64,000 bases of DNA from Streptomyces sp. yr375 (GTDB lineage Bacteria; Actinomycetota; Actinomycetes; Streptomycetales; Streptomycetaceae): the NCBI RefSeq assembly GCF_900110755.1, contig NZ_FOFF01000027.1, positions 48,848 to 112,847 of the forward strand. The letters run 5' to 3'. The position numbers were made by a program, and so were the translations under genes. The notes beneath the pieces were generated by a model. It did not search any database and was not told the origin of the DNA. It was given only the letters and a program-made list of their open reading frames with translations. Shown here one piece after another: positions 50,747 through 59,677 of the stretch; positions within the stretch are counted from its first letter, which is position 1, and the number at the start of each line of letters is the position of its first letter.

Positions 50747-51067
50747 ATGGATCAGGACATGGTTCTGCAGGCGAGGGTCAAGCTGCTCGGTGCCAACCGG
50801 CGGGTGGTGCGCGGCGTCGAAGGGCTGTGGATCTACCGCCTGCTGACGCAGGCCGAGCCGGAGGTGTACGGGTCGAAGCTGGCGTACGTCCTGGTGGAGG
50901 CCAGTGCCTTGCCGCTGGTGCGGGAGCTGCCCGGGCAACGGCTGGCCCTCTTGGACGAGGCGGTGGCGGTGGCGACGGCCCTCAGCGCCGCGAATCCCTA
51001 CCGGGCCAAGGTGCTGGCGAGGGCGCTCGCCGCCCGGCGGGAACTTGACGGCCGGCAGGCGACGTAG
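50747..51067 (+). CDS. Hypothetical helical protein (106 aa)
   Basis: ATG at 50747 with GGGGGA seven bases upstream. The protein is alpha-helical throughout: QARVKLLGANRRVVRGVEGL, then WIYRLLTQAEPEVYGSKLAY and a C-terminal block of alternating Ala/Leu helices (LLDEAVAVATALSAANPYRA). There are no membrane segments and no known motif. It sits inside the RHS debris on the opposite strand, so it may have come in with the rearrangement. Codon bias is normal for the genome. Family not recognised. Confidence 0.55.
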   Translation: MDQDMVLQARVKLLGANRRVVRGVEGLWIYRLLTQAEPEVYGSKLAYVLVEASALPLVRELPGQRLALLDEAVAVATALSAANPYRAKVLARALAARRELDGRQAT

Positions 51068-51092
51068 CAGGAAACGCCGGATCCGGTGCGCA

Positions 51093-51412
51093 TCAGGTGC
51101 GGGGTGCGCACCGCGGACCTGGCCCGAGGGGGCGGCCCTCATCTGCTCCAGGGTGTCCGCGATGTCCTCTGGGTCCTCGGTGAGGATCTCTTCGGTGAAC
51201 CTGATGACGGCTGCGGCGATGCCCGGTACCGACGACGAGCGCACGCCGTCCTCGGTGTGCAGGACGCTGAGAGAGATGCGTCCGAGCGCTTCCAGGGCGA
51301 AGGAGTCCGAGCTCGGGTGGCCTTCGTCCTGGCTGGGGGCGTGGTGATCGGGGTGATGATGCGCTCGGCGACGTCCAGGAGTGCCGTGCGCAGTTGCGTT
51401 CCACACCCGCAA
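51093..51412 (-). pseudogene. Frameshifted remnant of an unknown gene
   Basis: A minus-strand frame reads FALEALGRISLSVLHTEDGV and AVIRFTEEILTEDPEDIADT, which has a real protein look. Its upstream continuation (LRTALLDVAERIITPITT) is in another frame near 51350. No start can be placed, and the downstream part runs antisense through the 50747 gene. Family not recognised. Confidence 0.3.
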
Positions 51413-51419
51413 AGAACGC

Positions 51420-53112
51420 GAACGCGTCTACCCCGGCCCGACCAGTACAACTCCGAACTCCTGGTCTGACCGGCAACCTCCGGTGTCCGGGGAGGGGGTG
51501 GTGGTGATGTCTCCCTGGGTGTCGTAGGTGTAGCCGGTGTCGGTCAGTCGGGTCGGCGGCGTCGTAGGAGTGGTTGACCGTGGTCGCGTCGCTGGTCTGG
51601 CAGGTCCCGTCGGAGCTGGGTGCCGCCGTGGACGTGCGGTTGGAGTCCGCGTCGTAGCCGTAGGTGCGGGTCGTGCACTGGCCGGCCCGGGTGTCGGCCA
51701 CGCTCGTCAAGCGGTCGGCGGCGTCGTAGGCGTAGACCGGGTGCTGTTGAGGCTGTTGTGGTCGACCCAGTCGCCCTGCGCGTTGGTGTCGATGCTGTCG
51801 GAGAGCGAAGTGGCCCAGTTGGGGTTGGTGTAGGTGAGATCGGTGGCCGTGCCCGTACCGTCGTACTGGTAGGTGGCGACGGTCCCGCCGGGGTAGGTCT
51901 CGGTGGTCAGGTCGCCGTCCGGGTCGTAGGTCTCGGTGAACGTTCCGGCCAGGGAGTCGGTCTCGGAGGTCATGCCACCGGTGTGGTTGGTTCCTCCGTT
52001 GTAGGTGAGGGTGGCGCTGCCCTGGACGTCGCTTCGGGCGGTGGGGTGGCCGGCCAGGTCGTAGGTGTAGTGGGTGACGGCTCCGGTGGCGTCGGTGTAG
52101 CTGCCGATCTGGCCGAAGTCGTCGTAGGTGGTGTTGAGGTCCGCGGTGACCGCGCCGCCCGTGTCCACGTTGTCGGTGTCGGTGAGCAGGCCGGTCGCGG
52201 AGTCGTAGACGGTCTTCGTCGCCGGAAGCGCCGCGCCCGTGCCGGTGCCCGTTGTGGTGATGGACCTGCCGACGGTGCGTGCGGCGGAGTCGTACGTGGT
52301 CGTGGTCGTGCGGGTCGAGGTGCTGTTGTCGGCCGCGGTCCAGGTCTCGGTCTTGGCCAGCGGCTCGAGGTAGGTGTTGTAGGTGTACTTGGTGACGGGA
52401 AGGCCGGCCAGTTGGGCGGTGCCGGGCTGCGCGGCGGGGCTGGTCTTGCAGACGAGGTCGGCCCAGGCGGGCTGGTTGCCGCAGTCCGTGTCGGCGGAGT
52501 TGCCGCCGGCGGTGTAGTAGACGACCTTGGTCGTGCCTGCCCCCGTGCCGGCCGTGTCGCTGGGCTGGCTGCTGGAGATCACCAGTGGTTCGCCGCCGTG
52601 GAGGCCCGCGTTCTCGTTGAACGCGACGGTCGTGGCCTTGCCCAGGCCGTTGACGGTCTGGAGCGGGCTGTGGACGGTCCAGCCAGTGGTGTCGCTGCCG
52701 CTGCTGTAGCGGTAGGCGGTGGTACGGGCGTCGACGTCGTCGGTGCCGGGCACGGCGCTGCCGAGGCCGGCGCTGACGGTCTGGGAGGTGACCAGGTCGT
52801 AGGGATCGCCGTCGGCGTCCTTGTCGCTGTTGGGGGCGTTCTGGTCGTAGACCTGGTGGGTGTGGGTACGGATGGTCTGCAGGCTGCCCGAGGCCATGGC
52901 CTGGTGGGCGGGGCCGTAGGTGTCCAGGAGTTGGGTGCCGTCGGCGGCTGCGGTCAGTCCTAGGGCGGGACAGCGACGCCCTGCACGGCGGTGAGGCCCT
53001 GCCGGCTGCGGCGTGTGCGGTCGCCACCGTGTCCGCGGCTCTTCCTCGTTGACGAGGGTCTTCCTCGCCTTTCCGGCCTGGCGGCGGGCCCGCCTCGCAT
53101 GGCGGATTCCAT
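51420..53112 (-). pseudogene. RHS/WapA-type protein, 5' part with deletion and frameshifts
   Basis: From about 52965 to 51740 one frame encodes RHS repeat protein: ADGTQLLDTYGPAHQAMASG, then many YD units such as YDDFGQIGSYTDATGAVTHY, YDLAGHPTARSDVQG and YDPDGDLTTETYPGGTVATY. At about 51740 it shifts to a frame with YAYDAADRLTSVADT, and at about 51545 to a third with TGYTYDTQGDITTTPSPDTG. Upstream, an Arg-rich N-terminus from ATG 53112 ends TAVQGVAVPP and then a stop, like a secretion signal joined by deletion to the middle of the gene. The locus is therefore a wreck of a large secreted RHS toxin-delivery protein. Confidence 0.75.
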
Positions 53113-53250
53113 GGTGCGGGCCCTTCCGTATGTCCGTGTCCCGACCAGCTACGTTCTTACCCGCTTGGGTGCCACTGCGACGAGCCCGGACGCACCCCGG
53201 CCCGACGCCGCCGCCCGCGCACCACGTACGGCCGACCGAGCGGCCCCGGG

Positions 53251-53913
53251 TCAGCTGAGGCCGAGCGTGGCGAGCGCGGTGGTCCAGTCGGTCACGATCG
53301 CCTGCTGCGCCTGCGCGAGGGTGACCTTGCCGGCGCAGACCGCGGTGTGCAGCTTCGTCTCCACCGGGTCCTTCGAGTTGTTGACCCCGCTGCCCTTCTT
53401 GTGGCCCGGGTCGGCCGGCTCCACCCACAAGTTGCGGTAGTCGTTGGGGTCGCCGCCCAGTTGCAGGCTGATCAAGTGGTCGTACTCGGCGTCGCTCATG
53501 TTCCCGGCGAAGCCGTAGGAGGCGGCGTTGAGCCTCTTCTCCTTGCCTGTCACGTACGTGGAGGGCCTCACGCCGGAGGTGTAGCCACCCTTGCGGCAAA
53601 TCGTCGACTTCAGGTTCGTCTGCGTGACGGCCGGAGAGATCGCGCCCGGTGTGCACTTCGGGTCCTCCAGCGGTTCCCCCTTCTCGTGCCGGTAGTGGCA
53701 GCTGCCCGCCGCCGGCTGCTGCTGCACCGTGTACTTCTTCTGCGGGCCGGCTCCCACCGCGATCGACCGGGCCCCGCCCGCGGCACCCGACGCGGCCGGC
53801 GCCGCAGCCCCGCGTGACGACGGGTCCGACGTACTCGGCGGGACGGACGAACAGCCCGCCAGAACAAGGCAGGCCAGCAGCGCGGGCGAAGCGACGCGGC
53901 GGGTGGAGCGCAT
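53251..53913 (-). CDS. Lipoprotein with HNH/DUF1524-like nuclease fold
   Basis: 220-aa exported protein. The signal ends in the lipobox LAGC (Cys21), followed by a Ser/Ala/Gly-rich linker. The domain from about 60 to 215 carries YDHLISLQLGGDPNDYRNLW, the DHxxxLxxGGxxxxxNL pattern of HNH-like nucleases, and conserved cysteines (GSCHY, DPKCTPG, STICRKG, TAVCAG). The role could be extracellular DNA degradation or defence. The ATG at 53913 begins the signal. It lies upstream of, and on the same strand as, the RHS remnant, but a 139-nt gap separates them. Confidence 0.82.
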   Translation of the reverse strand: MRSTRRVASPALLACLVLAGCSSVPPSTSDPSSRGAAAPAASGAAGGARSIAVGAGPQKKYTVQQQPAAGSCHYRHEKGEPLEDPKCTPGAISPAVTQTNLKSTICRKGGYTSGVRPSTYVTGKEKRLNAASYGFAGNMSDAEYDHLISLQLGGDPNDYRNLWVEPADPGHKKGSGVNNSKDPVETKLHTAVCAGKVTLAQAQQAIVTDWTTALATLGLS

Positions 53914-54521
53914 GACGACCTCTCACGGGCAGGCGATAACTGAGCAGATGCTGCCCTACCGGGAATTCCGCACTCCGGGCGGGGTGCCCGGGCGGGAGCA
54001 CCCGCGCCATCCGGCGGGGCGGCCACAGGGAGCGCTCCCTAAACGTCGTAGACAGCGCTGCGGATGGCCTGGTCGGCACGGCGGTCGTCGGCAAGTTCGC
54101 GACGGCCGCCGCGAGGCTGCCACGGGCGACCCCGAAGTCGCCGACAGATGGCTCCACGCCCGACATCGCGGCCCACTCTTCGGCTCGTCAAGGCACGCAT
54201 CCTCGTTGCCCCCGACGGCTGGATGTTCCGCTTCACGGTCTCCCGCGAGGACGTCGGCCCCCCCGCTCCGTGCCACGAGGCCCCCTATCCGTGACGAACC
54301 GCGGCCGCGATCCCCGCCCTGACGGGGACGTCATCCAACCTCACGGGCTATCTCCCGTTCCCGCCTTCGCGTTGGCCGGCATCCTCGGGCCGCTCCTCGC
54401 CACCCGCTGGGCCTCGAAAGCCCGACCACCCCGTCTGGCAGCGCCATGCGAGGGACCGGCGCCGTCGGCACGTATGCGCTGTGATGAACTGGCCACTGAT
54501 CACCAGTGAAGCAGGAGAGAG
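53914..54521. other. Stretch without a convincing gene
   Basis: About 610 nt. Short frames on both strands read as Arg/Pro-rich noise. One plus-strand piece near 54200-54294 (ILVAPDGWMFRFTVSREDVG) could be the end of a decayed gene. The last 40 nt hold the ribosome binding site of the next gene. Confidence 0.45.
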
Positions 54522-54797
54522 ATGACGGCAGACGCAGAGCAGCTCCGCCAGGACGGGCACCGGATCGAGAAGTGGTCGATCGGGTGGATGCTGCTGTCGC
54601 TGGCGATGTGGGCGTGGTTCGGTTACCGGTTCCTGCTGGACGAGGACCGGGGACTCTTCGCACCCGCCCAAGGCGGCCGCGCGCTGGTGGGCATACTCGC
54701 GCTGGCGGTCATCCCGACGATCATCACGGCGGCGACCCTCGTGTACGCCCGGGTCCTGTTCCGCCTGGCTCGCCGGACTGGGGCAGAGGCCGGGTGA
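54522..54797 (+). CDS. Small two-helix membrane protein
   Basis: 91-aa protein. A charged N-terminus (TADAEQLRQDGHRIEKW) precedes one membrane helix (IGWMLLSLAMWAWFGYRFLL). A short loop then leads to a second helix (LVGILALAVIPTIITAATLV) and a basic C-terminus. AGGAGAGAG directly precedes the ATG. It stands alone, tail-to-tail with the PucR-type regulator gene. Function unknown. Confidence 0.72.
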   Translation: MTADAEQLRQDGHRIEKWSIGWMLLSLAMWAWFGYRFLLDEDRGLFAPAQGGRALVGILALAVIPTIITAATLVYARVLFRLARRTGAEAG

Positions 54798-54895
54798 GGG
54801 ATCCCGGGCGACATCAATGAGTGACTCTGTCGAGAATCTTGACTTTCCCGCAAGGACCAGCGCTCCGGTGCCTACATGGACGGTCGAAGTACGCG

Positions 54896-56035
54896 TCAGC
54901 TCACCCGCAGACCGACCGCCAGCGTCAACTCAAGGACCCGGTGTGGCGATGCGAGATCCGGAAACAGCTCCCGCAACTGCGACATCCGGTACCGGACCGT
55001 CTGGGGATGGACGAACAACGCCGCCGCCACCTCGTCCCGCCTGCCCTGGTGCAGCAGCCACTCCCGCAACGTCTCCTCCAGCCGCCGTGCGGTCGCGGCA
55101 GGCAAGGTCCTCAACGGTGCGAGGGCTCGGGCACGCAGGTCTGCGAACGCGTCCACGTCGGCGCTCAGCACCAGCTCGGGCAGGTGGTCCTCGGTGTCGC
55201 GAATATCAGCGGAGAGGGAGCGGGCGCGTACGGCCCGTGCGTACGAGGCGGACGCTCGAGTCCATGGCCGGGCCGGGCCGACCACGGCGGTGCGGTCGGT
55301 CAACTGCCGCGAGAGATGTGATCGGTCGGCGTCGGGGACGAGCAGCACACCGGTGGCGTCCGGCAGATCGTCGAGGACGAGGGTGCTCGGGTCGAGCGCG
55401 TGGTAGGCAGGCCGGGCCTGGGCGGCGGGCAGCAGGACCGCGGTCAGTGAAACCGGGGGCTGCCATCCGGCCCGTTGAGCAGAGGCCAGCAGCACGTCCG
55501 GGCTCGCGCCGGTGAGGAGGTCGCGGGCCAGGTGTTCCAGGTGGCGCTCGTGGGCCCTGCCCCGGGCGGCCAGTTCGTCGGCGTGGCCCGCGGCGCTCGC
55601 GGCGGAGAGCCCGTCGATGTAGGCGAAGGTCAGCTCGGCGAACTTGGCGACCTCGGCGGCGGGCAGACCTGCGGGTACGGCACCCGCTGCCAGGCACCGC
55701 CAGGCCACGCGGGCGCCGACACGGTAGGCGCTGAGCAGGGCGTCCATCGAACGGCCGTCCCGGACCTCGCCGCGGCCCAGCTCGTAGGCTGCGTCACCGG
55801 CGTCGCCGCCTGTGGCGTTCCCGCTCGCGAGGTCCAGGTAGTGCCCCAGAGCGGTGCGGACGGCTCGGCGGATGGTGCCGCCCATGCGGCCCGAAAGGGC
55901 GTTGGCGTAGGGAGGGACCTCGTCGATGATCGCCTGGACGACCTCGTCGGCGGTGCTCTTCAGCGCGGCCCGGAGTGCGGCGACCGTCGTCTCATCCAGG
56001 GCCAGTTCGCTGGCCCTCCGGATTGCATGCCCCAT
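54896..56035 (-). CDS. PucR/CdaR-type transcriptional regulator
   Basis: 379-aa regulator. An N-terminal helical ligand domain (about 10-165) is followed by a GGDEF-like middle domain (about 170-300, reduced) and a C-terminal PucR HTH. The HTH (about 320-379) reads EETLREWLLHQGRRDEVAAA, LFVHPQTVRYRMSQLRELF and a final helix. The ATG at 56035 has no clear ribosome binding site. The gene is divergent from a reductase-desaturase pair and shares an 86-nt intergenic region that contains a perfect inverted repeat. It probably controls that operon and itself in response to a lipid-related signal; this is inferred from position. Confidence 0.88.
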   Translation of the reverse strand: MGHAIRRASELALDETTVAALRAALKSTADEVVQAIIDEVPPYANALSGRMGGTIRRAVRTALGHYLDLASGNATGGDAGDAAYELGRGEVRDGRSMDALLSAYRVGARVAWRCLAAGAVPAGLPAAEVAKFAELTFAYIDGLSAASAAGHADELAARGRAHERHLEHLARDLLTGASPDVLLASAQRAGWQPPVSLTAVLLPAAQARPAYHALDPSTLVLDDLPDATGVLLVPDADRSHLSRQLTDRTAVVGPARPWTRASASYARAVRARSLSADIRDTEDHLPELVLSADVDAFADLRARALAPLRTLPAATARRLEETLREWLLHQGRRDEVAAALFVHPQTVRYRMSQLRELFPDLASPHRVLELTLAVGLRVS

Positions 56036-56038
56036 GTT

Positions 56039-56055
56039 TTGTTCCCTGCGAACAA
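56039..56055. promoter_or_regulatory. Inverted-repeat operator candidate in the divergent promoter
   Basis: TTGTTC-N5-GAACAA, a perfect 6-bp inverted repeat, lies three bases upstream of the regulator ATG and 67 bases upstream of the reductase ATG. It is the obvious candidate for PucR-type binding and autoregulation. Confidence 0.6.
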
Positions 56056-56121
56056 TTCAGTCGACCGGATTCACGTCCTACGGACAAGACTTTACGCCCT
56101 GAGGCGCATCAGGCTGGAGTC

Positions 56122-57177
56122 ATGACGAGTACAGCGCTCCGCAGCAGGGCGTGGAAACTGCTGGAGATGGTCACGACGCCGCTGCTGCCGTCGGACTACC
56201 TCGACCTGGTCAGCCCGCTGCGTGCGGGCGCCGACCTGCGTGGGCGCATCGAGGCCGTGCACCCCGAGACGGGTGACGCCGCGACCATCGTGATCAGACC
56301 GGGACGGGGCTGGCGCGGCCACACGGCCGGTCAGTACGTGCGGATCGGGGTCGACGTCGACGGGGTGCGCCTGTGGCGTGCCTACTCCATCACCTCGCCG
56401 ACAAACCGCCGGGACGGCCGCGTCACGATCACCGTGAAGGCGATCCCGGACGGCAAGGTCAGCAACCACCTGGTCCGCAGGGCGAAACCGGGCACGCTGA
56501 TCCAGCTCGACCAGGCGACCGGTGACTTCGTGCTGCCGCAGGCCAAGCCCGCCAAGGTGCTCTACCTGACGGCCGGCAGTGGCATCACGCCCGTGATGGG
56601 CATGCTGCGCGACACCGAGTTCGACGACGTCGTCATGGTCCACTCCGCACCACAGGCGCAAGACGTGATCTTCCGCGCCGAACTGCACGACCTGGTCGCG
56701 GACAAGAAGCTGCGGCTCACCGAGGTGCACACCGCCACGGACGGCACGCTCGACATCGCCCGCCTCGACGAACTCGTGCCCGACTGGGCCGAGCGCGAGA
56801 CCTGGGCCTGTGGGCCCGCAGGCCTGCTCGACGCCGCCGAAGAGCACTGGAGCGAGCACGGCGTCCGAGAGCGCCTGCACACCGAACGCTTCCGCCCCAG
56901 CATCGCAGTCGCCGGCGACGGCGGCGAGGTCACGTTCAGCACCACCGGCAAGACCGTCGACGCGGACGGCGCCACACCGTTGCTGGACGTCGGCGAGGAG
57001 GCCGGCGTGCTCATGCCCTCCGGATGCCGCATGGGCATCTGCTTCGGCTGCGTCACACCGCTCAAGGCGGGCGCCGTCCGCGACCTGCGCACCGGCGAGA
57101 TCACCGAGGCCGAACCGGGCGTCCTCATCCAGACCTGCGTGTCCGCCGCCGCGGGCCCCTGCGACATCGAACGGTAG
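56122..57177 (+). CDS. Ferredoxin reductase with C-terminal [2Fe-2S] domain, desaturase electron donor
   Basis: 351-aa flavoprotein. The FAD domain (about 40-145) has RAYSITSP, the NAD(P)H domain (about 145-260) has YLTAGSGITPVMGML and TWACGPAGLL. A plant-type ferredoxin domain (about 275-351) has the cluster ligands CRMGICFGC and a last Cys in IQTCVSAA. It passes electrons from NAD(P)H to the desaturase encoded 7 nt downstream. This is the same pairing as Rv3230c with DesA3 in Mycobacterium tuberculosis. The start ATG lies just after GGCTGGAG. Confidence 0.93.
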   Translation: MTSTALRSRAWKLLEMVTTPLLPSDYLDLVSPLRAGADLRGRIEAVHPETGDAATIVIRPGRGWRGHTAGQYVRIGVDVDGVRLWRAYSITSPTNRRDGRVTITVKAIPDGKVSNHLVRRAKPGTLIQLDQATGDFVLPQAKPAKVLYLTAGSGITPVMGMLRDTEFDDVVMVHSAPQAQDVIFRAELHDLVADKKLRLTEVHTATDGTLDIARLDELVPDWAERETWACGPAGLLDAAEEHWSEHGVRERLHTERFRPSIAVAGDGGEVTFSTTGKTVDADGATPLLDVGEEAGVLMPSGCRMGICFGCVTPLKAGAVRDLRTGEITEAEPGVLIQTCVSAAAGPCDIER

Positions 57178-57184
57178 GAACACC

Positions 57185-58303
57185 TTGACCGCCACCGACC
57201 CCACCGCCCACCTGACCGCGGAGCAGATCGAGGAGCTCGGCCGCGAGCTGGACGCGATCCGCGACGAGGTGATCGCCGACCGCGGCGAGAAAGACGCCGC
57301 CTACATCCGCAAGGTCATCTCGGCGCAGCGCAAGCTCGAGCTGGTCAGCAGGGGCGTGCTGCTGTTCTCGATCTTCCCGCCCGCGTGGCTGATCGGCACC
57401 GCAGGTCTGTCCGTGGCGAAGATCATGGACAACATGGAGATCGGCCACAACGTCCTGCACGGCCAGTGGGACTGGATGCGGGACCCGAAGATCCACTCCA
57501 CCACCTGGGAGTGGGATCACGCCTCGCCGTCCGAGCAGTGGAAGCACTCGCACAACGAGCTGCACCACACGTACACCAACGTGATCGGCAAGGACAACGA
57601 CCTCGGCTACGGCATCATGCGCGTCGACGAGGACCAGAGGTGGCACCCGTTCCACCTCGGCCAGCCGCTGTGGAACTTCATCAACGCCTGCTTCTTCGAG
57701 TACGGCATCGCCGCGTACGACCTGGAGCTCGCCAAGAACTTGCGCAAGCGCCGCCGCAACAACCCGGAGTTCCGCGCGCGGGCCAAGGCCGTGGGCCGCA
57801 AGATCCGCAAGCAGGTGCTCAAGGACTACGTGATCCACCCGCTGCTGTCGGGCCCGTCGTTCCTCACCACGCTCGCCGCCACGTTCACCGCGAACCTGGT
57901 CCGCAACATCTGGACCCACTCGGTGATCATGTGCGGGCACTTCCCCGAGGGCGTACAGGTCTTCGAGCGCCGGTCGATCAAGGGCGAGACGCGCGGCCAG
58001 TGGTACCTGCGCCAGATGATGGGGTCGGCGAACATCAGCGGCAGCAGGGCCATGCACTTCATGACCGGCAACCTGTCGCACCAGATCGAGCACCACCTGT
58101 TCCCGGACCTGCCGAGCAACCGGTACGCCGAGGTCGCGGTGAAGGTGCGCGCGCTGTTCGAAAAGTATGAGCTGGAGTACGTCACCGGACCGCTGCCCAA
58201 GCAGGTGTTCTCCGCGTGGCGCAAGGTCTTCCGGCTCTCGCTGCCGAACAAGAAGCCCAAGGTCAAGACGCCGGACCGCGAGCAGGAACTCGTCGCGGCC
58301 TGA
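57185..58303 (+). CDS. Membrane fatty acid (acyl-CoA) desaturase
   Basis: 372-aa integral desaturase that introduces a cis double bond into acyl chains, by analogy Delta-9 in stearoyl-CoA. The three histidine boxes that hold the di-iron centre are clear: HNVLHG, HSHNELHHTYTN and HQIEHHLFP. Hydrophobic segments flank them (VLLFSIFPPAWLIGTAGL; FLTTLAATFTANLV). TTG at 57185 is the start, with AGGAA upstream; no in-frame ATG precedes the conserved region. It forms an operon with the reductase and is probably controlled by the divergent PucR-type gene, giving membrane fluidity control. Confidence 0.93.
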   Translation: MTATDPTAHLTAEQIEELGRELDAIRDEVIADRGEKDAAYIRKVISAQRKLELVSRGVLLFSIFPPAWLIGTAGLSVAKIMDNMEIGHNVLHGQWDWMRDPKIHSTTWEWDHASPSEQWKHSHNELHHTYTNVIGKDNDLGYGIMRVDEDQRWHPFHLGQPLWNFINACFFEYGIAAYDLELAKNLRKRRRNNPEFRARAKAVGRKIRKQVLKDYVIHPLLSGPSFLTTLAATFTANLVRNIWTHSVIMCGHFPEGVQVFERRSIKGETRGQWYLRQMMGSANISGSRAMHFMTGNLSHQIEHHLFPDLPSNRYAEVAVKVRALFEKYELEYVTGPLPKQVFSAWRKVFRLSLPNKKPKVKTPDREQELVAA

Positions 58304-58309
58304 CCTGAT

Positions 58310-58422
58310 TCCCGGTATTGGTTCAGATCCCACAGGACCTCACGGGTGGGGTCGGTGACGACCTGGACGTTCACTCCGTGCCGGCGGTGCTTGGCCGAGT
58401 GGTCGGCCATATGTGAGCTCAT
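58310..58422 (-). mobile_element. IS5-type transposase fragment
   Basis: The minus strand reads ADHSAKHRRHGVNVQVVTDP, the YSHKHRRHGVNVQVxTDPxG block of IS5-group DDE transposases, and stops making sense on either side. It is a remnant of about 110 nt just after the desaturase stop. Confidence 0.65.
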
Positions 58423-58485
58423 CCGGGAACCATGGGGCGTGGTTGGTCCGCCGGGCCAGCGGGGGGACGGGGGCCGGTGTCGGCC

Positions 58486-58761
58486 TCAGCCGGGACGGTT
58501 CGGGTCGCGTGGGTCTCGCCACACGAAGCACCAGCGCCCCTCGTCGTCCTTCGCCGGTTCGTCGTGGTTCCAGTTCCGGAACGTCCGTAGGCAGATCTCC
58601 GACTCAGGCCCCAGCGGACCGAGCCACTCGGCGACGACGACCCGCTCCTGCGATACGGACTCCACCGCCCGGTGGTCCGGGGGCCACCCGTTCCCGTTCA
58701 GCTTCACCTCGACGACCCGGCCGGCCGCCGGACCCTGCATCAGGATCGCCTGCTCGCTCAT
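58486..58761 (-). CDS. Hypothetical small soluble protein (91 aa)
   Basis: ATG at 58761. The sequence starts SEQAILMQGPAAGRVVEVKL, then RVVVAEWLGPLGPESEICLR, and ends EGRWCFVWRDPRDPNRPG. The pattern of beta strands and a Trp-rich end suggests a small single domain. It follows a frameshifted gene on the same strand by 9 nt, so the two were probably one operon. No membrane segment and no family recognised. Confidence 0.55.
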   Translation of the reverse strand: MSEQAILMQGPAAGRVVEVKLNGNGWPPDHRAVESVSQERVVVAEWLGPLGPESEICLRTFRNWNHDEPAKDDEGRWCFVWRDPRDPNRPG

Positions 58762-58770
58762 GCCCGGGAC

Positions 58771-59122
58771 CTACGTTCGGAACACACCGGGCGGGTCCGC
58801 CCGGTCACGGGTCCGGCTTGCAGCCTCGCACGCGGTGGCCCAGCGCTCCCGCAGGAAGAGCTTCACCTGGTCGGCCGGCGCGGGGGTGAGGCGGCCCTTC
58901 GCCACCCACCCGTCGGCGCCCGTGTGCAGAACGACGGCGCGCCGCTCGGCGCGGCCGTGCCGCAGGGCCTCGAAGACCCACGTCGGAGCCCGCTCGATGA
59001 AAACGTCGGCGTAGTCCCGGCCCGTCGAGACCGACCCGGTAGACCCAGATGCCGTCCGCCTCCCGGCGGCGGGCCAGCAGCCGACCCTCGACCGCGCGCC
59101 CGCCGGACAGGGTCACCGTCAC
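58771..59122 (-). pseudogene. Frameshifted hypothetical gene
   Basis: The first ~33 codons (VTVTLSGGRAVEGRLLARRR ... IWVYRV) from GTG 59122 are in one frame. The rest (GRDYADVFIERAPTWVFEAL, then AVVLHTGADGWVAKGRLTPA) is in another, ending at TAG 58771. The shift falls near 59030. Joined, the two parts would give a protein of about 115 aa of unknown function upstream of the 58761 gene. A sequencing error could also cause this. Confidence 0.5.
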
Positions 59123-59178
59123 CTGCGGCTCTTCATCTTATCGTCCACATGTTCGAAAAATAGCCCCCTGGTTGCCCA

Positions 59179-59433
59179 CCGGCGTCCGCCGCAGGCGACC
59201 TCCAGCGCGACCTCCAGCGCGAGCTGACCTACGACGGCCTGCGGGCCGCCGAGGCCGTTTTCCCTCACCGGGGCGTCTTGCCGTCGGCTGACGAAACTGC
59301 CGGACGTGCCCTCGGAACCGGCTGCGTGGTGGCCCACCACCTCCCGCACGATGTCCGCCTGCTGATCCTCGCCCTCGTCCAGGCCGGAGAAGTCGGGGCT
59401 CATCTGGTGTACCGGACACGGCAATTTCCCTGA
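59179..59433 (+). pseudogene. N-terminally truncated remnant of an unknown gene
   Basis: A plus-strand frame without a start reads RDLQRELTYDGLRAAEAVFP and GTGCVVAHHLPHDVRLLILA, ending TGA at 59433. Amino acid use is protein-like. The region 59434-59677 beyond it shows nothing recognisable apart from the next gene's ribosome binding site. Confidence 0.35.
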
Positions 59434-59677
59434 ACGCTGATCACGTTGGGAGAGGCCATTGTCCTTCGGGACCTCGTCGCTCTGCGGCGCAGCCCTGGGG
59501 CGGCACCTGCCTGGGCAGGACCGTGGCGTGCGCGTCGGACCTTCTTCTGCCCGCCTGAAACGTCAACCGTTGGGGCTAATCCGGGTGGCTTCAGGGAGCC
59601 GGGGGTGAGGGACTGGGGGAGCACCCTTCCGTTCTCTGTCAGCTTTCCGCTGCGCTGAAAGTCCGAGGTGATTGCGG

